Source: Bordetella parapertussis (GTDB taxonomy: Bacteria; Pseudomonadota; Gammaproteobacteria; Burkholderiales; Burkholderiaceae_C). Taken from it: DNA of 50,524 bases. The translations under genes were made by a program, and so were the position numbers. The notes beneath the pieces were generated by a model. It was not told where the DNA came from and did no database searches. It saw only the letters and a list, made by a program, of their open reading frames with translations. Numbering within the stretch: position 1 is the stretch's first letter; every line of letters begins with the position of its first letter. The stretch is taken from contig CAMCTC010000026.1 of NCBI GenBank assembly GCA_945878355.1, positions 1-50,524 of the forward strand, written 5' to 3'. Shown piece by piece: positions 1-8,348 of this stretch.

Positions 1-212
1 TTCAGAAAGCGCGCAAACACCGGCTGGCTGACGTGTGCGCCCTCCCGAATTCGCTTGATCGCCTCAGGTGCGATCTCCACCGGCGACGCGAGGCAGGACT
101 CGTCGAAATCACGCATGGTCGCCTTGTCGATGGTGCCGGCCCGCTGCAGCCCCTGCGCAGCGCTGTAGATGGCCTCGAAGGCGTCACTCTTGAACTTGGC
201 TTTACTCGTCAT
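1..212 (-). CDS. HigA/NadS-like antitoxin, helix-turn-helix (3' end outside window)
   Basis: Partial gene; about 70 N-terminal residues are visible before the window edge. They match the start of NadS/HigA-type antitoxins: an N-terminal stretch beginning MTSKAKFKSDAFEAIY, then the start of an XRE helix-turn-helix around VSQPVFARFL. Such proteins neutralise a RelE-family toxin and repress their own promoter. Its ATG overlaps the TGA of the toxin gene upstream (ATGA), so the two are translationally coupled in toxin-first order, as in higBA modules. The family call rests on the overlap and the visible N-terminus; most of the DNA-binding domain is out of view. Confidence 0.75.
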   Translation of the reverse strand, partial: MTSKAKFKSDAFEAIYSAAQGLQRAGTIDKATMRDFDESCLASPVEIAPEAIKRIREGAHVSQPVFARFL

Positions 213-574
213 GGAAAAAGCTCCTGTAAGTCACCTTGACTCAGTGCGGATGCCAACTCGGCATCCGTCATGCACCCGTAGGCCTGCGCGAGCTTCCTGA
301 AAGCAGCAAGCTCGTCGAGATCGATATTGGCCCGATCCTGCTTGGCAAAGAGATACGCGAAGACCCAGTGCTGGCCACCCTTCGCCAAGACGATGGAGCG
401 GTGCATGTTCTCGTTGAGCCGCTTCTTGAATACGCCACCGCCCAAATCATCGGCCTGACCCTGCATGACCTCCAGAATCGCAGCCATTAACGCCGGGTCA
501 CCAATGCGCGCCCTCTTAGCAGCTTTGCCGAACCAGGCCGTTTTGAATGCTCTCGTGGAGGACTTTCTTGGCAT
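209..574 (-). CDS. RelE/HigB-family toxin of a type II toxin-antitoxin module
   Basis: A protein of 121 residues from ATG 574. It resembles the RelE-like toxins (PF06296 type) paired with NadS/HigA antitoxins, with an early RAFKTAWFGKAAKRARIGD segment, a central GGVFKKRLNENMHRSIVLAKG strand region and a basic, aromatic core (WVFAYLFAKQDRANID). These toxins are generally ribosome-dependent mRNA endonucleases that slow growth when free of antitoxin. An in-frame GTG at 589 has a weak AGGA upstream and is an alternative start, adding five residues. The gene sits on the worn edge of an integrated element and may act as an addiction module for it. Activity is not shown by sequence alone. Confidence 0.8.
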   Translation of the reverse strand: MPRKSSTRAFKTAWFGKAAKRARIGDPALMAAILEVMQGQADDLGGGVFKKRLNENMHRSIVLAKGGQHWVFAYLFAKQDRANIDLDELAAFRKLAQAYGCMTDAELASALSQGDLQELFP

Positions 575-670
575 GACGAAGTATAGCACCCAGTCCTACT
601 TAAAAAATCAACCGAAGTCGTTCCGTCGACCCGGCCGAGGGGTCCTCGCGCGTCAGCACTGCTGACAACC

Positions 671-707
671 AAAAAAATGCCCAGGCAACCGTGAGGTTGC
701 GCCGGGC
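671..707 (-). terminator. Rho-independent terminator at the end of the integrase/relic pseudogene
   Basis: On the minus strand an imperfect GC-rich stem of about 12 bp (arms 695-707 and 679-690, loop TCAC) is followed directly by a run of seven T (671-677). It lies about 65 bases beyond the stop at 774. A weaker hairpin without a T-run lies between them, near 743-768. From 590 to 770 there is otherwise nothing recognisable. Confidence 0.8.
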
Positions 708-773
708 GAGGGGGAGGAAATCGATCGAGGGCAGGAGCCGGGCAACACCGTCTTGGACGGTGCTCCCGGCGCT

Positions 774-1778
774 TCATGCAGCGTGGGCCAGTCCCTTCCA
801 CTCGGTTGGGGCCAGCTCGATGAGCTTGCCTGCGGCGCCGAATGGCGTCGCGCAAGGCCTTGAGCTTCTCGCGGTGAGCCCGCACCCTGGCCTGATGCTC
901 GGGCGTTGCGCGTTCGGCCTCCAGGCGTTGTTCCTCGACCTCTCGCTCACGCTGAAGATCAGCGGCCTGCTGGCGCTGCGCACGGTCGGCAGCGACGCGG
1001 GGAGCGAGCACTGGCACGAAGCGTCCAGCCACCGCGTTGGCGACGAGTCCGCGCAGGTAGGCCATGGGGTTGCGAACGTGACGGTGTTGACCATTCTCTT
1101 GAGGTCCACGGCGGTGTCGCTCAACTGAAGCACTTCCTGGCTTCGCAGGGTTGTGCGAAGCGCCAACAACATGGCCAGACCAACCTGTTGGGACTTGGTC
1201 TTGACCGCACTGCGCGGTCGGTACCCGAGTTGGCGCAATATGCGCTTGAGTTCGGGCCACTGGGCTTTGCGGTTTCGCGGTACGACTTGGCTACCCTTGA
1301 TACCGCCAAGGTCTCGAAACGGATCCACATCGGTCAAGGACCAGTCAGGATGTCGAGCACTGGCCCAAACTGAGCGCAGCAAAGCCTCCTCCCGTTTCAC
1401 GCTGGCGGGTGAAATCCCGTCGCCCAATCGAGCGCGACGCACAGCCGCCATCTGTTTGGGCTTGAAAGCTGAAAGTTGCAAGTCAGCCAACCCCATATCG
1501 TCCAAGCGCTGTTCGATCGCTAAAAGTCGATTGAAGTCCCACTTGCCACCATCGCGCTGCGGTGCAAGCTCACGCCGCCACCGATCAAGCAACTCCCGGA
1601 CGCTGCAAGGCATGAATCCTCCGGCAACCATGGCCTTGAACTCCTTGTCCTTGGCCGTGCCATGCGCCTGCGCCTCGGCCTTGGTGGCGAAGGTCGCGTT
1701 CCAACTGAGAACGCTGCCAGACGGGTCGGTGACCCTGCACTCGACTTTGTACCGCTTGCCAACTGCTCTGATGTACAT
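774..1778 (-). pseudogene. Truncated tyrosine integrase joined out of frame to a relic of another mobile-element gene
   Basis: From ATG 1778 the protein follows a phage/island tyrosine recombinase: N-terminal arm-type domain (MYIRAVGKRYKV), core-binding domain (about residues 50-160), and the start of the catalytic domain with the first catalytic arginine in LRTTLRSQEVLQL. Homology stops soon after (near base 1100). The second-half catalytic residues (HxxR, tyrosine) are absent; the remaining frame to 774 is Ser/Pro/Arg-rich, typical of wrong-frame coding. In the -1/+1 frame the same DNA reads RNPMAYLRGLVANAVAGRF followed by a charged helix to about base 800, resembling the C-terminus of replication/helix-turn-helix proteins of integrative elements. 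So a deletion joined two gene fragments. The integrase begins about 170 bases from the tRNA-Leu 3' end in the usual orientation for tRNA-targeted islands. It is very unlikely to be active. Confidence 0.75.
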
Positions 1779-1912
1779 CCCGGCCACCCGACGTTCTGGC
1801 GGAAATCGTGGCGAAAATCTAGCGGAAACGACCCCTGGAAATGCACGGATTCCGCCGGATTTGTTCCGCCAGACTTTCGAAGCCTGAACTGACTTCAGCA
1901 GGAAAAAACTCG

Positions 1913-1938
1913 AAAAAAAAGGACTCGTTTCGAGTCCT
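1913..1938 (-). terminator. Terminator of tRNA-Leu
   Basis: Just past the tRNA 3' end, the minus strand forms AGGACTCG-AAA-CGAGTCCT, a perfect 8-bp stem with a 3-base loop, followed by T8. This is a textbook intrinsic terminator. Confidence 0.88.
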
Positions 1939-1950
1939 CTTTTCACATTC

Positions 1951-2037
1951 TGGTGCGCGGGGCGGGACTCGAACCCGCACATCCTTGCGGACGTCAGGAC
2001 CTAAACCTGGTGCGTCTACCAATTTCGCCACCCGCGC
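1951..2037 (-). tRNA. tRNA-Leu (anticodon UAG)
   Basis: 87 bases including the encoded CCA. The acceptor arms GCGCGGG/CCCGCGC pair fully; the D-loop has AATTGGTAGAC; the anticodon arm reads CCAGGTTTAGGTCCTG with TAG as anticodon; a short variable arm (class II) and the T-arm GCGGGTTCGAGTCCCGC follow. It closely resembles the E. coli tRNA-Leu(UAG). The 3' half is the likely attachment site of the island remnant whose integrase lies immediately downstream; the matching distal att copy is not in the window. Confidence 0.96.
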
Positions 2038-2149
2038 GGGTGATATGGGCTGATGGTTTGCCAATGCGTTGATCGGCAGACCCAGCCTCCGGAATCACCG
2101 CGCGCTAGCCGAAAATCCTGCGCTCGATCACCCCGGAAAACGGCCGATT

Positions 2150-5100
2150 CTAGCCGGCCACAGGCCCTCCATGGCCCGAGGGCTGACGGCTGACGCGAAA
2201 CCAGGCCGCGTACATGGCCGGCAGAGAAAGCAGCGTGAGCGCGGTGGCGACGATCAGCCCACCCATGATGGCCACCGCCATCGGCCCCCAGAACACGCTG
2301 CGTGTGAGCGGGATCATCGCCAGCACCGCCGCTGCCGCGGTCAACACGATGGGCCGGAAACGCCGCACAGCGGCCTCGACGATCGCGTCCCAGGCCGGCA
2401 AGCCGCGGGCGCGATCCTGCTCGATCTGGTCGATCAGGATCACCGAGTTGCGCATGATCATGCCCATCAGCGCGATCACGCCCAGCAGCGCGACGAAGCC
2501 GAAAGGTCGATCCAGCAGCAACAGCGCGCCGGCCACGCCGGCGATGCCCAGCGGCCCAGTCAGGAACACCAGCATCGCGCGCGAAAAGCTTTGCAGTTGC
2601 AGCATCAGCAGCGTGAAGATGATGAACAGCATCACCGGCACGCCGGCAGCGATCGAGCCCTGCCCCTTGCTGCTTTGCTCCTGCGCACCGGCGATCCGAA
2701 TGTCGTAGTCTGGCGGCAACTGACGCTTGATGGCATCGATCTGAGCCGCCACGGCACGGGTGATTGTCGGACCTTGCACGCCGTCGATCACATCGCCCTG
2801 GACTGTGATCGCGTACTGGCGGCCCTCGCGCCACAGCACGCCAGGCTCCCAGCCGAAGCCGATGCGGGCGATCTGCGTCAGCGGGATGGCCCGCCCGCTG
2901 CTGGTGGGCAGGTAGGCATTGCCGATGTCGGTCAGCACCTTGCGCTCTTGCAGCGGTTGGCGCAGCACGATGTCGACCAGCTTGTCGCCCTCACGGTACT
3001 GGCCCACGGTGCTGCCGCTCAAGCCGGTGCGCGCGCTCTGCGCGATGGCCTGACTGCTCACGCCCAACGCGCGGGCCTTGTCCTGGTCGATGTCGAGGCG
3101 CAGCACCTTGACCTGTTCGTTCCAGTTGTCGTTGACACCGCGCATGCTGGGGTGCGCGCGCAACACCTCCTTGACCTGATCGCCGGCCTGACGGACCAGG
3201 TTCAGGTCCGGTCCCATGACCCTGAACTGCACTGGATAGTCCACCGGCGGCCCGTTGGGCAGCACCTTGACGCGAGTTCGCGCCTCGGAGAACTCGGCGG
3301 CCAGCAGCGCCGGCAAGCTGCTGCGCAGACGCTCCCGCGCAGCCAGGTCCTTGGGCAACAGGATGACTTGGCTGACATTGGTCTGCGGGAAGATCTGGTT
3401 GAGCGGCAGGTAGAACCTGGGCACACCGCTGCCGACCCAGGTGGTGACGCTCTCGAGCTCGGCCTCCTTCATCATCCTGGCCTCGAAACGCCGTGCCAGC
3501 GCCTCGCTCTCACGCTGGCTGCTGCCTTCGGGCAGCCACAGGTCAACCAAGATCTCGGGCCGGCTCGAATCAGGGAAGAACTGCTGCTGCACCTTGCCCA
3601 GCGCCACGACACCCACGCCGAACAGCGCCACCGTGAGCGCCAACGTGATCCAGCGATGGCGCACGCAGGCATTGACCAACGCGCGAAACCGGTTGTAGAA
3701 CGGCGTGTCGAACAACTCGTGCGCCTCACCGCCTTCGACCTGAGGCCGGGTGTGCAACAGCCAGGCCCCCAGATAGGGTACGAAATACACGGACACCAGC
3801 CAAGAGATCACCAACGCGGCCGAGGTGACAGCAAAGATCGCGAAGGTGTATTCACCGGTCACCGACTTGGCCAGGCCTATCGGCAGGAAGCCGGCCGCGG
3901 TGATCAAGGTGCCGGTCAGCATCGGCATCGATGTCACCTCGTACGCAAAAGTAGCCGCGCGCATCTTGTCGTAGCCCTCCTCGAGCTTGCGCACCATCAT
4001 CTCGACCGCGATGATCGCGTCGTCGACGAGCAGGCCCAGCGCGATGATCAGCGAGCCGAGCGAGATCTTGTGCAGCCCGACACCCCAGTAGTACATCGTC
4101 ACGAACGTGATCGCCAGCACCAGCGGGATCGTGATGCCCACGACCATGCCGGGCCAGATGTCGATCCGCAAAGGCTTGGTATGCAGTCCCAGCGCGATGA
4201 AGCTGACCAGCAACACCACGGCCACCGCCTCGATCAGCACATGCACGAACTCGCCGACGGATTTCGACACCGCTGCCGGCTGATCCTGGATCCGCGACAG
4301 CGTGATGCCAGCAGGCAGGTCGGCGCGTAGGGCCTCGACCCGGCTGTTCAAGGCCCGCCCGAGCGCGATGATGTCGCCACCCTTGGCCATAGACACCCCG
4401 AGCGCGATCACGGCCTGCCCTTGGTGGCGAACTTTGACGGCCGGCGGATCGATCACGCCGCGGCGGATCTCGGCGATATCGGACAACTGCAGCGTGCTGG
4501 AAAGACCTGTGGTCGGGTTGGTGGCACGGATCGGCAAGCGCCGGATGTCGGCGACGGCACCGAAGGCGCCGGCCACCCGCACCTGCAGGTTCTGCGTGCC
4601 AGCGTCGAGCAGTCCGGCGCCTTCGACAGCGTTTTGCGCCGCCAACTGGCCCAACACCTGGTTCATGTCGAGCCCGAGCTGGGCCAAGCGTTGCTGCGAG
4701 ATCTCGATGAAGATCTTCTCGGCCTGCGCTCCGAACACCTCGACCTTCGCAACATCGGGCACACGCAGCAACTGCGAGCGCAGGTTCTCGGCAAAGACAC
4801 GCAACTCCTCGTCGCCAAAACCGTCCGCCGACAACGCAAAGATCGAGCCGTAGACATCGCCAAAATCGTCGTTGAAGAAAGGGCCCAAGGTGCCTGCAGG
4901 CAGCGTGCCGCGCATGTCGGCGATCTTCTTGCGCACCTGGTACCAGCTGTTGCTGACCTCCTTGGGCGGCGCGCTGTCCTTCAACTCGAGGATGGTGAAA
5001 GATTCACCCGGCTTGGTATAGCTGCGCACCGTGTCTGCGTAAGGCACCTCCTGCAGCGTGCGCTCGATCTTGTCGGTGACCTGTTCGGCGATCTGCTGGG

Positions 5101-5305
5101 CGGTGGCGCCGGGCCAGAAAGACTGCACCACCATCGCCCTGAACGTGAAAGGCGGGTCTTCGTCCTGCCCGAGCTGAAAATAGGCGGCCGCGCCCAGCAA
5201 CATCAGCACCACCATCAAGTAGCGAGTGAGTGCGGGATGTTCCAGCGCCCAGCGTGAGATGTTCAGGCGCGAGCGCGCTGACCCCGGATTGGCATGGTTT
5301 GTCAT
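2150..5305 (-). CDS. RND multidrug efflux permease (AcrB/MexK-type inner-membrane pump)
   Basis: 1051 residues, the normal length for the hydrophobe/amphiphile efflux RND family. The N-terminus starts with a first membrane helix after residue 28 (YLMVVLMLLGAAAYF), then the first large periplasmic porter domain (to about 340), a membrane block with the LVDDAIIAVEMMVRK motif carrying the paired proton-relay aspartates, a second periplasmic domain (about 560-870), and a final membrane block with ALMGMIMRNSVILID. The periplasmic adaptor gene lies directly upstream, 20 bases away, so they form one operon. No outer-membrane channel gene is next to it, so it probably uses a shared TolC/OprM-like exit. 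The closest-looking subgroup is MexK/TriC, but the substrate cannot be told. Confidence 0.92.
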   Translation of the reverse strand: MTNHANPGSARSRLNISRWALEHPALTRYLMVVLMLLGAAAYFQLGQDEDPPFTFRAMVVQSFWPGATAQQIAEQVTDKIERTLQEVPYADTVRSYTKPGESFTILELKDSAPPKEVSNSWYQVRKKIADMRGTLPAGTLGPFFNDDFGDVYGSIFALSADGFGDEELRVFAENLRSQLLRVPDVAKVEVFGAQAEKIFIEISQQRLAQLGLDMNQVLGQLAAQNAVEGAGLLDAGTQNLQVRVAGAFGAVADIRRLPIRATNPTTGLSSTLQLSDIAEIRRGVIDPPAVKVRHQGQAVIALGVSMAKGGDIIALGRALNSRVEALRADLPAGITLSRIQDQPAAVSKSVGEFVHVLIEAVAVVLLVSFIALGLHTKPLRIDIWPGMVVGITIPLVLAITFVTMYYWGVGLHKISLGSLIIALGLLVDDAIIAVEMMVRKLEEGYDKMRAATFAYEVTSMPMLTGTLITAAGFLPIGLAKSVTGEYTFAIFAVTSAALVISWLVSVYFVPYLGAWLLHTRPQVEGGEAHELFDTPFYNRFRALVNACVRHRWITLALTVALFGVGVVALGKVQQQFFPDSSRPEILVDLWLPEGSSQRESEALARRFEARMMKEAELESVTTWVGSGVPRFYLPLNQIFPQTNVSQVILLPKDLAARERLRSSLPALLAAEFSEARTRVKVLPNGPPVDYPVQFRVMGPDLNLVRQAGDQVKEVLRAHPSMRGVNDNWNEQVKVLRLDIDQDKARALGVSSQAIAQSARTGLSGSTVGQYREGDKLVDIVLRQPLQERKVLTDIGNAYLPTSSGRAIPLTQIARIGFGWEPGVLWREGRQYAITVQGDVIDGVQGPTITRAVAAQIDAIKRQLPPDYDIRIAGAQEQSSKGQGSIAAGVPVMLFIIFTLLMLQLQSFSRAMLVFLTGPLGIAGVAGALLLLDRPFGFVALLGVIALMGMIMRNSVILIDQIEQDRARGLPAWDAIVEAAVRRFRPIVLTAAAAVLAMIPLTRSVFWGPMAVAIMGGLIVATALTLLSLPAMYAAWFRVSRQPSGHGGPVAG

Positions 5306-5325
5306 CGGTGAGTGCTCCGGACCGG

Positions 5326-6483
5326 TCAGCGTGACGCTGCCGAAGCGGTCGACGACGCACCGACGGCGGTCACGGCCGTCACGGCCGTCACGGCCGTCAC
5401 GGCCGACGCACCGGGTTCAACATACCAGCGCACCTTCTGCCCTTCGGTCAGTGCGTGAACCCCAGCGGTCACCACCACTTGGCCGGGCGCCAGACCGCCA
5501 CCGATCAGCACCAGATTGCCGTCGGCGCCAGCCACCTCCACCCGATGGGCTCGCACCACCATCGTCGCACGGTCGACCAGCCAGACCATCGAATGCCCGC
5601 CCTGCTGAAACAGCGCCGGCAAAGGCAGCTTGATCACACCAGCGAGCGCAGGCGCATCGATCAGCACGCTGGCAGTCTGGCCCAGACGCAGCGAGGTGGC
5701 TCCGATGTCAGCTTTGACCAAGAAGGTACGGGTCACAGGGTCGGCAGCGGCAGACACCTCGCGCACCGTGGCCGGCAGCAGCGCGTCGCTGGCGCCCCAA
5801 GGGCGCAGCTTCAGCGCACCGGGACGTCCCAGCAGCGACCGAAGCGCTGCGACTCGATCTTCGGGCACGCTGAAGACCGCGTCGCGCGGCCCGTCGTGGG
5901 CCAAGCGAAGCACCGGCGTGCCAGCGGCCAGCACCGCGCCCGGCTCGGCTTCGATGGCGGTCACCACGCCTGACACGTCCGATGTGAGCACGGCATAGCC
6001 GGCCTGGTTGTTCTGTACGCCAGCCTGTGCCCTGGCTTGTTCGGCCTGGGCCCGGCTGGTCTTGAGCATGGCCTCGCGGCGCTCGAGCTCCAGACTGCTG
6101 ACAAAGCCCTGGTCGCGCAAGGACTTGTAGCGCTTGAATTCAGCCTCGCTCAACTCCAGCTGCGCGTTGGCCGTGTTCACCGCCGCCTGCGCCACCTCCT
6201 GACCCAATCGAAGGTCACTGGCGTCGATCTTCGCCAGCGTCTGGCCGGTCTTGACCAGATCACCCAGATTGGCAGTACGAAGCACCAGCTTGCCGCCGAC
6301 GCGAAAAGCCAGCCGTGATTCGGTACGGGCCCGAATTTCGGCGGCGTACTCTTGCTGCAAGGCGCTGACACCGGCTTGCAAGCTGAGGGTTCGAACCGCA
6401 CGTACCGGCTCCTCGACAGGCGGTGCTTTGGTGCAAGCCGTCAGGATGGGCAGGATCAGCAAGAGCAAGAAACGAGGACGCAT
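5326..6483 (-). CDS. RND efflux periplasmic adaptor lipoprotein
   Basis: 385 residues. A lipoprotein signal peptide ends in LPILTAC, so Cys17 would be lipidated and anchor it to the inner membrane. This decides the start at 6483 over an upstream in-frame TTG at 6525. The order is membrane-fusion protein: first lipoyl half (RVGGKLVLRTANLGDLVKTGQTLAKID), coiled-coil hairpin with heptad alanines/glutamates (about 90-160), second lipoyl half (TSDVSGVVTAIEAEPGAVL), beta-barrel and membrane-proximal domain. It would join the permease downstream to an outer-membrane channel. The C-terminus carries a VTA repeat encoded by a 9-bp tandem repeat, beyond the conserved fold. Regulation by a TetR-type repressor is suggested by the operator in its promoter. 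Confidence 0.92.
   Translation of the reverse strand: MRPRFLLLLILPILTACTKAPPVEEPVRAVRTLSLQAGVSALQQEYAAEIRARTESRLAFRVGGKLVLRTANLGDLVKTGQTLAKIDASDLRLGQEVAQAAVNTANAQLELSEAEFKRYKSLRDQGFVSSLELERREAMLKTSRAQAEQARAQAGVQNNQAGYAVLTSDVSGVVTAIEAEPGAVLAAGTPVLRLAHDGPRDAVFSVPEDRVAALRSLLGRPGALKLRPWGASDALLPATVREVSAAADPVTRTFLVKADIGATSLRLGQTASVLIDAPALAGVIKLPLPALFQQGGHSMVWLVDRATMVVRAHRVEVAGADGNLVLIGGGLAPGQVVVTAGVHALTEGQKVRWYVEPGASAVTAVTAVTAVTAVGASSTASAASR
5369..5404. repeat. Tandem 9-bp repeat (gtcacggcc, four copies)
   Basis: Four perfect contiguous copies of a 9-mer inside the 3' end of the adaptor gene. On the coding strand they give repeated Val-Thr-Ala in the C-terminal tail. In-frame units of nine bases allow length changes by slippage without loss of frame. 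Confidence 0.95.
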
Positions 6484-6530
6484 GGGAGAAGAAGCCTTGG
6501 GGGGAATGCACAGCGGATAGGTCAAAAATT

Positions 6531-6577
6531 AATGACCGATTGGTCAATAATATAGAAGCCCTGTCGGCACCTGTCAA
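6531..6577 (-). promoter_or_regulatory. Sigma-70 promoter of the RND operon overlapped by a TetR-type operator
   Basis: On the minus strand: -35 TTGACA (6577-6572), spacer exactly 17, -10 TATATT (6554-6549). Directly after the -10 comes the imperfect palindrome ATTGACCAATCGGTCATT (about 6549-6532), with half-sites TGACC/GGTCA like operators of TetR-family efflux repressors. Its position over the transcription start fits repression. No TetR gene is adjacent, so the regulator would act from elsewhere. The same operator lies upstream of the divergent hpnC gene (start 6635). Confidence 0.75.
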
Positions 6578-6634
6578 TCGTCGAGGCCATCGGGCCCCCA
6601 ACTTCGCGCGCCGGGCCGCGCGACAATCGGCGCG

Positions 6635-7489
6635 GTGAGCGTCAACCATTACGAAAACTTTCCGGTCGCCTCGGTGCTGTGCCCGCCCGCTCTGCGGGCG
6701 CCAGTGCGGGCGATCTACCACTTTGCGCGCACCGCCGACGACCTGGCCGACGAGGGCGAAGCCAGCGTGACCGAGCGCCGAGCCAGTCTGGCGAACTACC
6801 GCGAGGCGCTCAGGGCAGCAGCAGCAGGCCAGTTGCCGGCAGGGCCATGGTCATCAGTCTTCGTCCCCTTGGCCCAGGAACTGCGAGCACATCGCTTGCC
6901 ACTGAGACTGCTCGAGGACCTTTTGTGCGCCTTCGAACAAGACGCCGGCAACCCGCACTACCTCGACCGAGAGCAGCTGCTCGACTACTGCAGGCGCTCC
7001 GCCAACCCGATTGGGCGGCTGATGCTGCACCTGGCCGGTGTGCACGACGAGGTCTCGCTGACGCAGTCAGATGCGATTTGCAGCGCGCTGCAACTGATCA
7101 ACTTCTGGCAAGACACCAGCGTCGATCTACCGCGCGGCCGCCACTATGTGCCTGTCGCCGATGCTCGGCGCCACGGTCTGGAGCTGGATGACCTGCGTTT
7201 GGGTGCCGACAATCCGGCCACGCAGGCCTTGCTGCGAGAGCTCTGCCAGTGGGCGGCCGCGCTGATGAAAGAAGGCGCACCGCTGACCTGGCGGGTGCCG
7301 GGCCGGCTCGGCTGGGAGCTGAGGCTGGTGGTGCAAGGCGGCTTGCGCATCCTTGAGAGAATCGGCCAGATGCAGTACCGCACCCTCAGCCAGCGCCCTG
7401 CCCTGCGCGCGCAAGACTTGCCCGTGATGCTGTGGCGCGCCTTGCGCATGCGGGCCGGCCTGCATGCGCGCGGTTTTGCGCTGCCCTGA
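6635..7489 (+). CDS. hpnC: Hydroxysqualene synthase HpnC
   Basis: 284 residues, member of the squalene/phytoene synthase fold. The first Asp-rich motif is HFARTADDLADEGE (about 29-42) and the second NFWQDTSVDLPRGRHYVP (about 152-169). HpnC, HpnD and HpnE together convert farnesyl diphosphate to squalene: HpnD makes presqualene diphosphate, HpnC makes hydroxysqualene and HpnE removes the hydroxyl. The gene order hpnC-hpnD-hpnE supports the naming. The start is a GTG (6635) just ahead of conserved NHYENFPVAS; no good ribosome site is visible. The squalene-hopene cyclase is not in the window. Confidence 0.93.
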   Translation: MSVNHYENFPVASVLCPPALRAPVRAIYHFARTADDLADEGEASVTERRASLANYREALRAAAAGQLPAGPWSSVFVPLAQELRAHRLPLRLLEDLLCAFEQDAGNPHYLDREQLLDYCRRSANPIGRLMLHLAGVHDEVSLTQSDAICSALQLINFWQDTSVDLPRGRHYVPVADARRHGLELDDLRLGADNPATQALLRELCQWAAALMKEGAPLTWRVPGRLGWELRLVVQGGLRILERIGQMQYRTLSQRPALRAQDLPVMLWRALRMRAGLHARGFALP

Positions 7490-7499
7490 ACCCGCCACG

Positions 7500-8348
7500 A
7501 TGAATCCTCAGCAATATGTCCAGCACAAGGCCGCGGCCAGCGGTTCATCGTTCTACTACGCCTTCCTGTTCCTGCCACCGCCACGCCGCGCAGCGATCAC
7601 GGCTTTCTACGCCTTCTGCCGCGAGATCGACGACGTGGTCGACGAGATGCGCGACGCCAGTGTTGCTGCCACCAAACTGGCCTGGTGGCAGCAGGAAGTG
7701 GCGCGCAGCTTCGCCGGCAGCCCGTCACATCCGGTGATGCAGGCGCTGACGCCTCAGGCCTCGGCTTTCGGCATCACGGCCGACCACTTGCTGGCAGTGA
7801 TCCAAGGCTGCCAGATGGATCTAGACCAGACACGCTACCTCGACTTCCAGGGCCTGCAGCGCTACTGCGAACTCGTGGCGGGCGTCGTTGGCGAGGTGGC
7901 GGCGCGAATCTTCGGTCACACCGATTCGGCAACCCTGGCCTACGCGCACCGGCTGGGGCTGGCGCTGCAGCTGACCAACATCATTCGAGATGTCGGCGAC
8001 GATGCGCGAATGGGCCGCATCTACCTGCCGGTGACCGAGTTGCAGCGGTTCGATGTCAAAGCCCACGAGATCCTCCAGCGCGAGTCGCCCTGGGGCTACA
8101 GCGAGCGGTTCTCAGCACTGATGCGATTCCAGGCCGAGCGCGCTCACCAAACCTACGACCAGGCAATCAGCTTGCTGCCTGATGCCGATAGGCTGACGCA
8201 AAAGCCAGGCCTGATGATGGCCAATATCTACCGCAGCCTGCTGCGCGAGATCGAGGCCGATGGTTTCCGGGTGCTGCACCAGCGCACCTCGCTGACACCG
8301 CTGCGCAAGCTGTGGATCGCGCTGCTGACCCACTGGCGCGGTCGGTGA
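7500..8348 (+). CDS. hpnD: Presqualene diphosphate synthase HpnD
   Basis: 282 residues from ATG 7500, ten bases after hpnC. Typical HpnD opening (MNPQQYVQHKAAASGSSFYY), first Asp-rich motif FCREIDDVVDE (about 37-47) and second QLTNIIRDVGDDARMGRIYLP (starting at about 157). It catalyses head-to-head condensation of two farnesyl diphosphates into presqualene diphosphate. Its stop overlaps the GTG start of hpnE (GTGA), indicating translational coupling. The family also includes phytoene synthases, but the neighbours and the N-terminus favour HpnD. Confidence 0.93.
   Translation: MNPQQYVQHKAAASGSSFYYAFLFLPPPRRAAITAFYAFCREIDDVVDEMRDASVAATKLAWWQQEVARSFAGSPSHPVMQALTPQASAFGITADHLLAVIQGCQMDLDQTRYLDFQGLQRYCELVAGVVGEVAARIFGHTDSATLAYAHRLGLALQLTNIIRDVGDDARMGRIYLPVTELQRFDVKAHEILQRESPWGYSERFSALMRFQAERAHQTYDQAISLLPDADRLTQKPGLMMANIYRSLLREIEADGFRVLHQRTSLTPLRKLWIALLTHWRGR

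Noticed and set aside
2069..4330. Long open frame (753 codons) on the plus strand
   Set aside because: Shadow of the efflux permease: Arg/His/Gln/Asp-rich with no known family, caused by high GC in the opposite frame. The same holds for the long plus-strand frames opposite leuA and pssA-ilvC and for those opposite hppA and ilvB.
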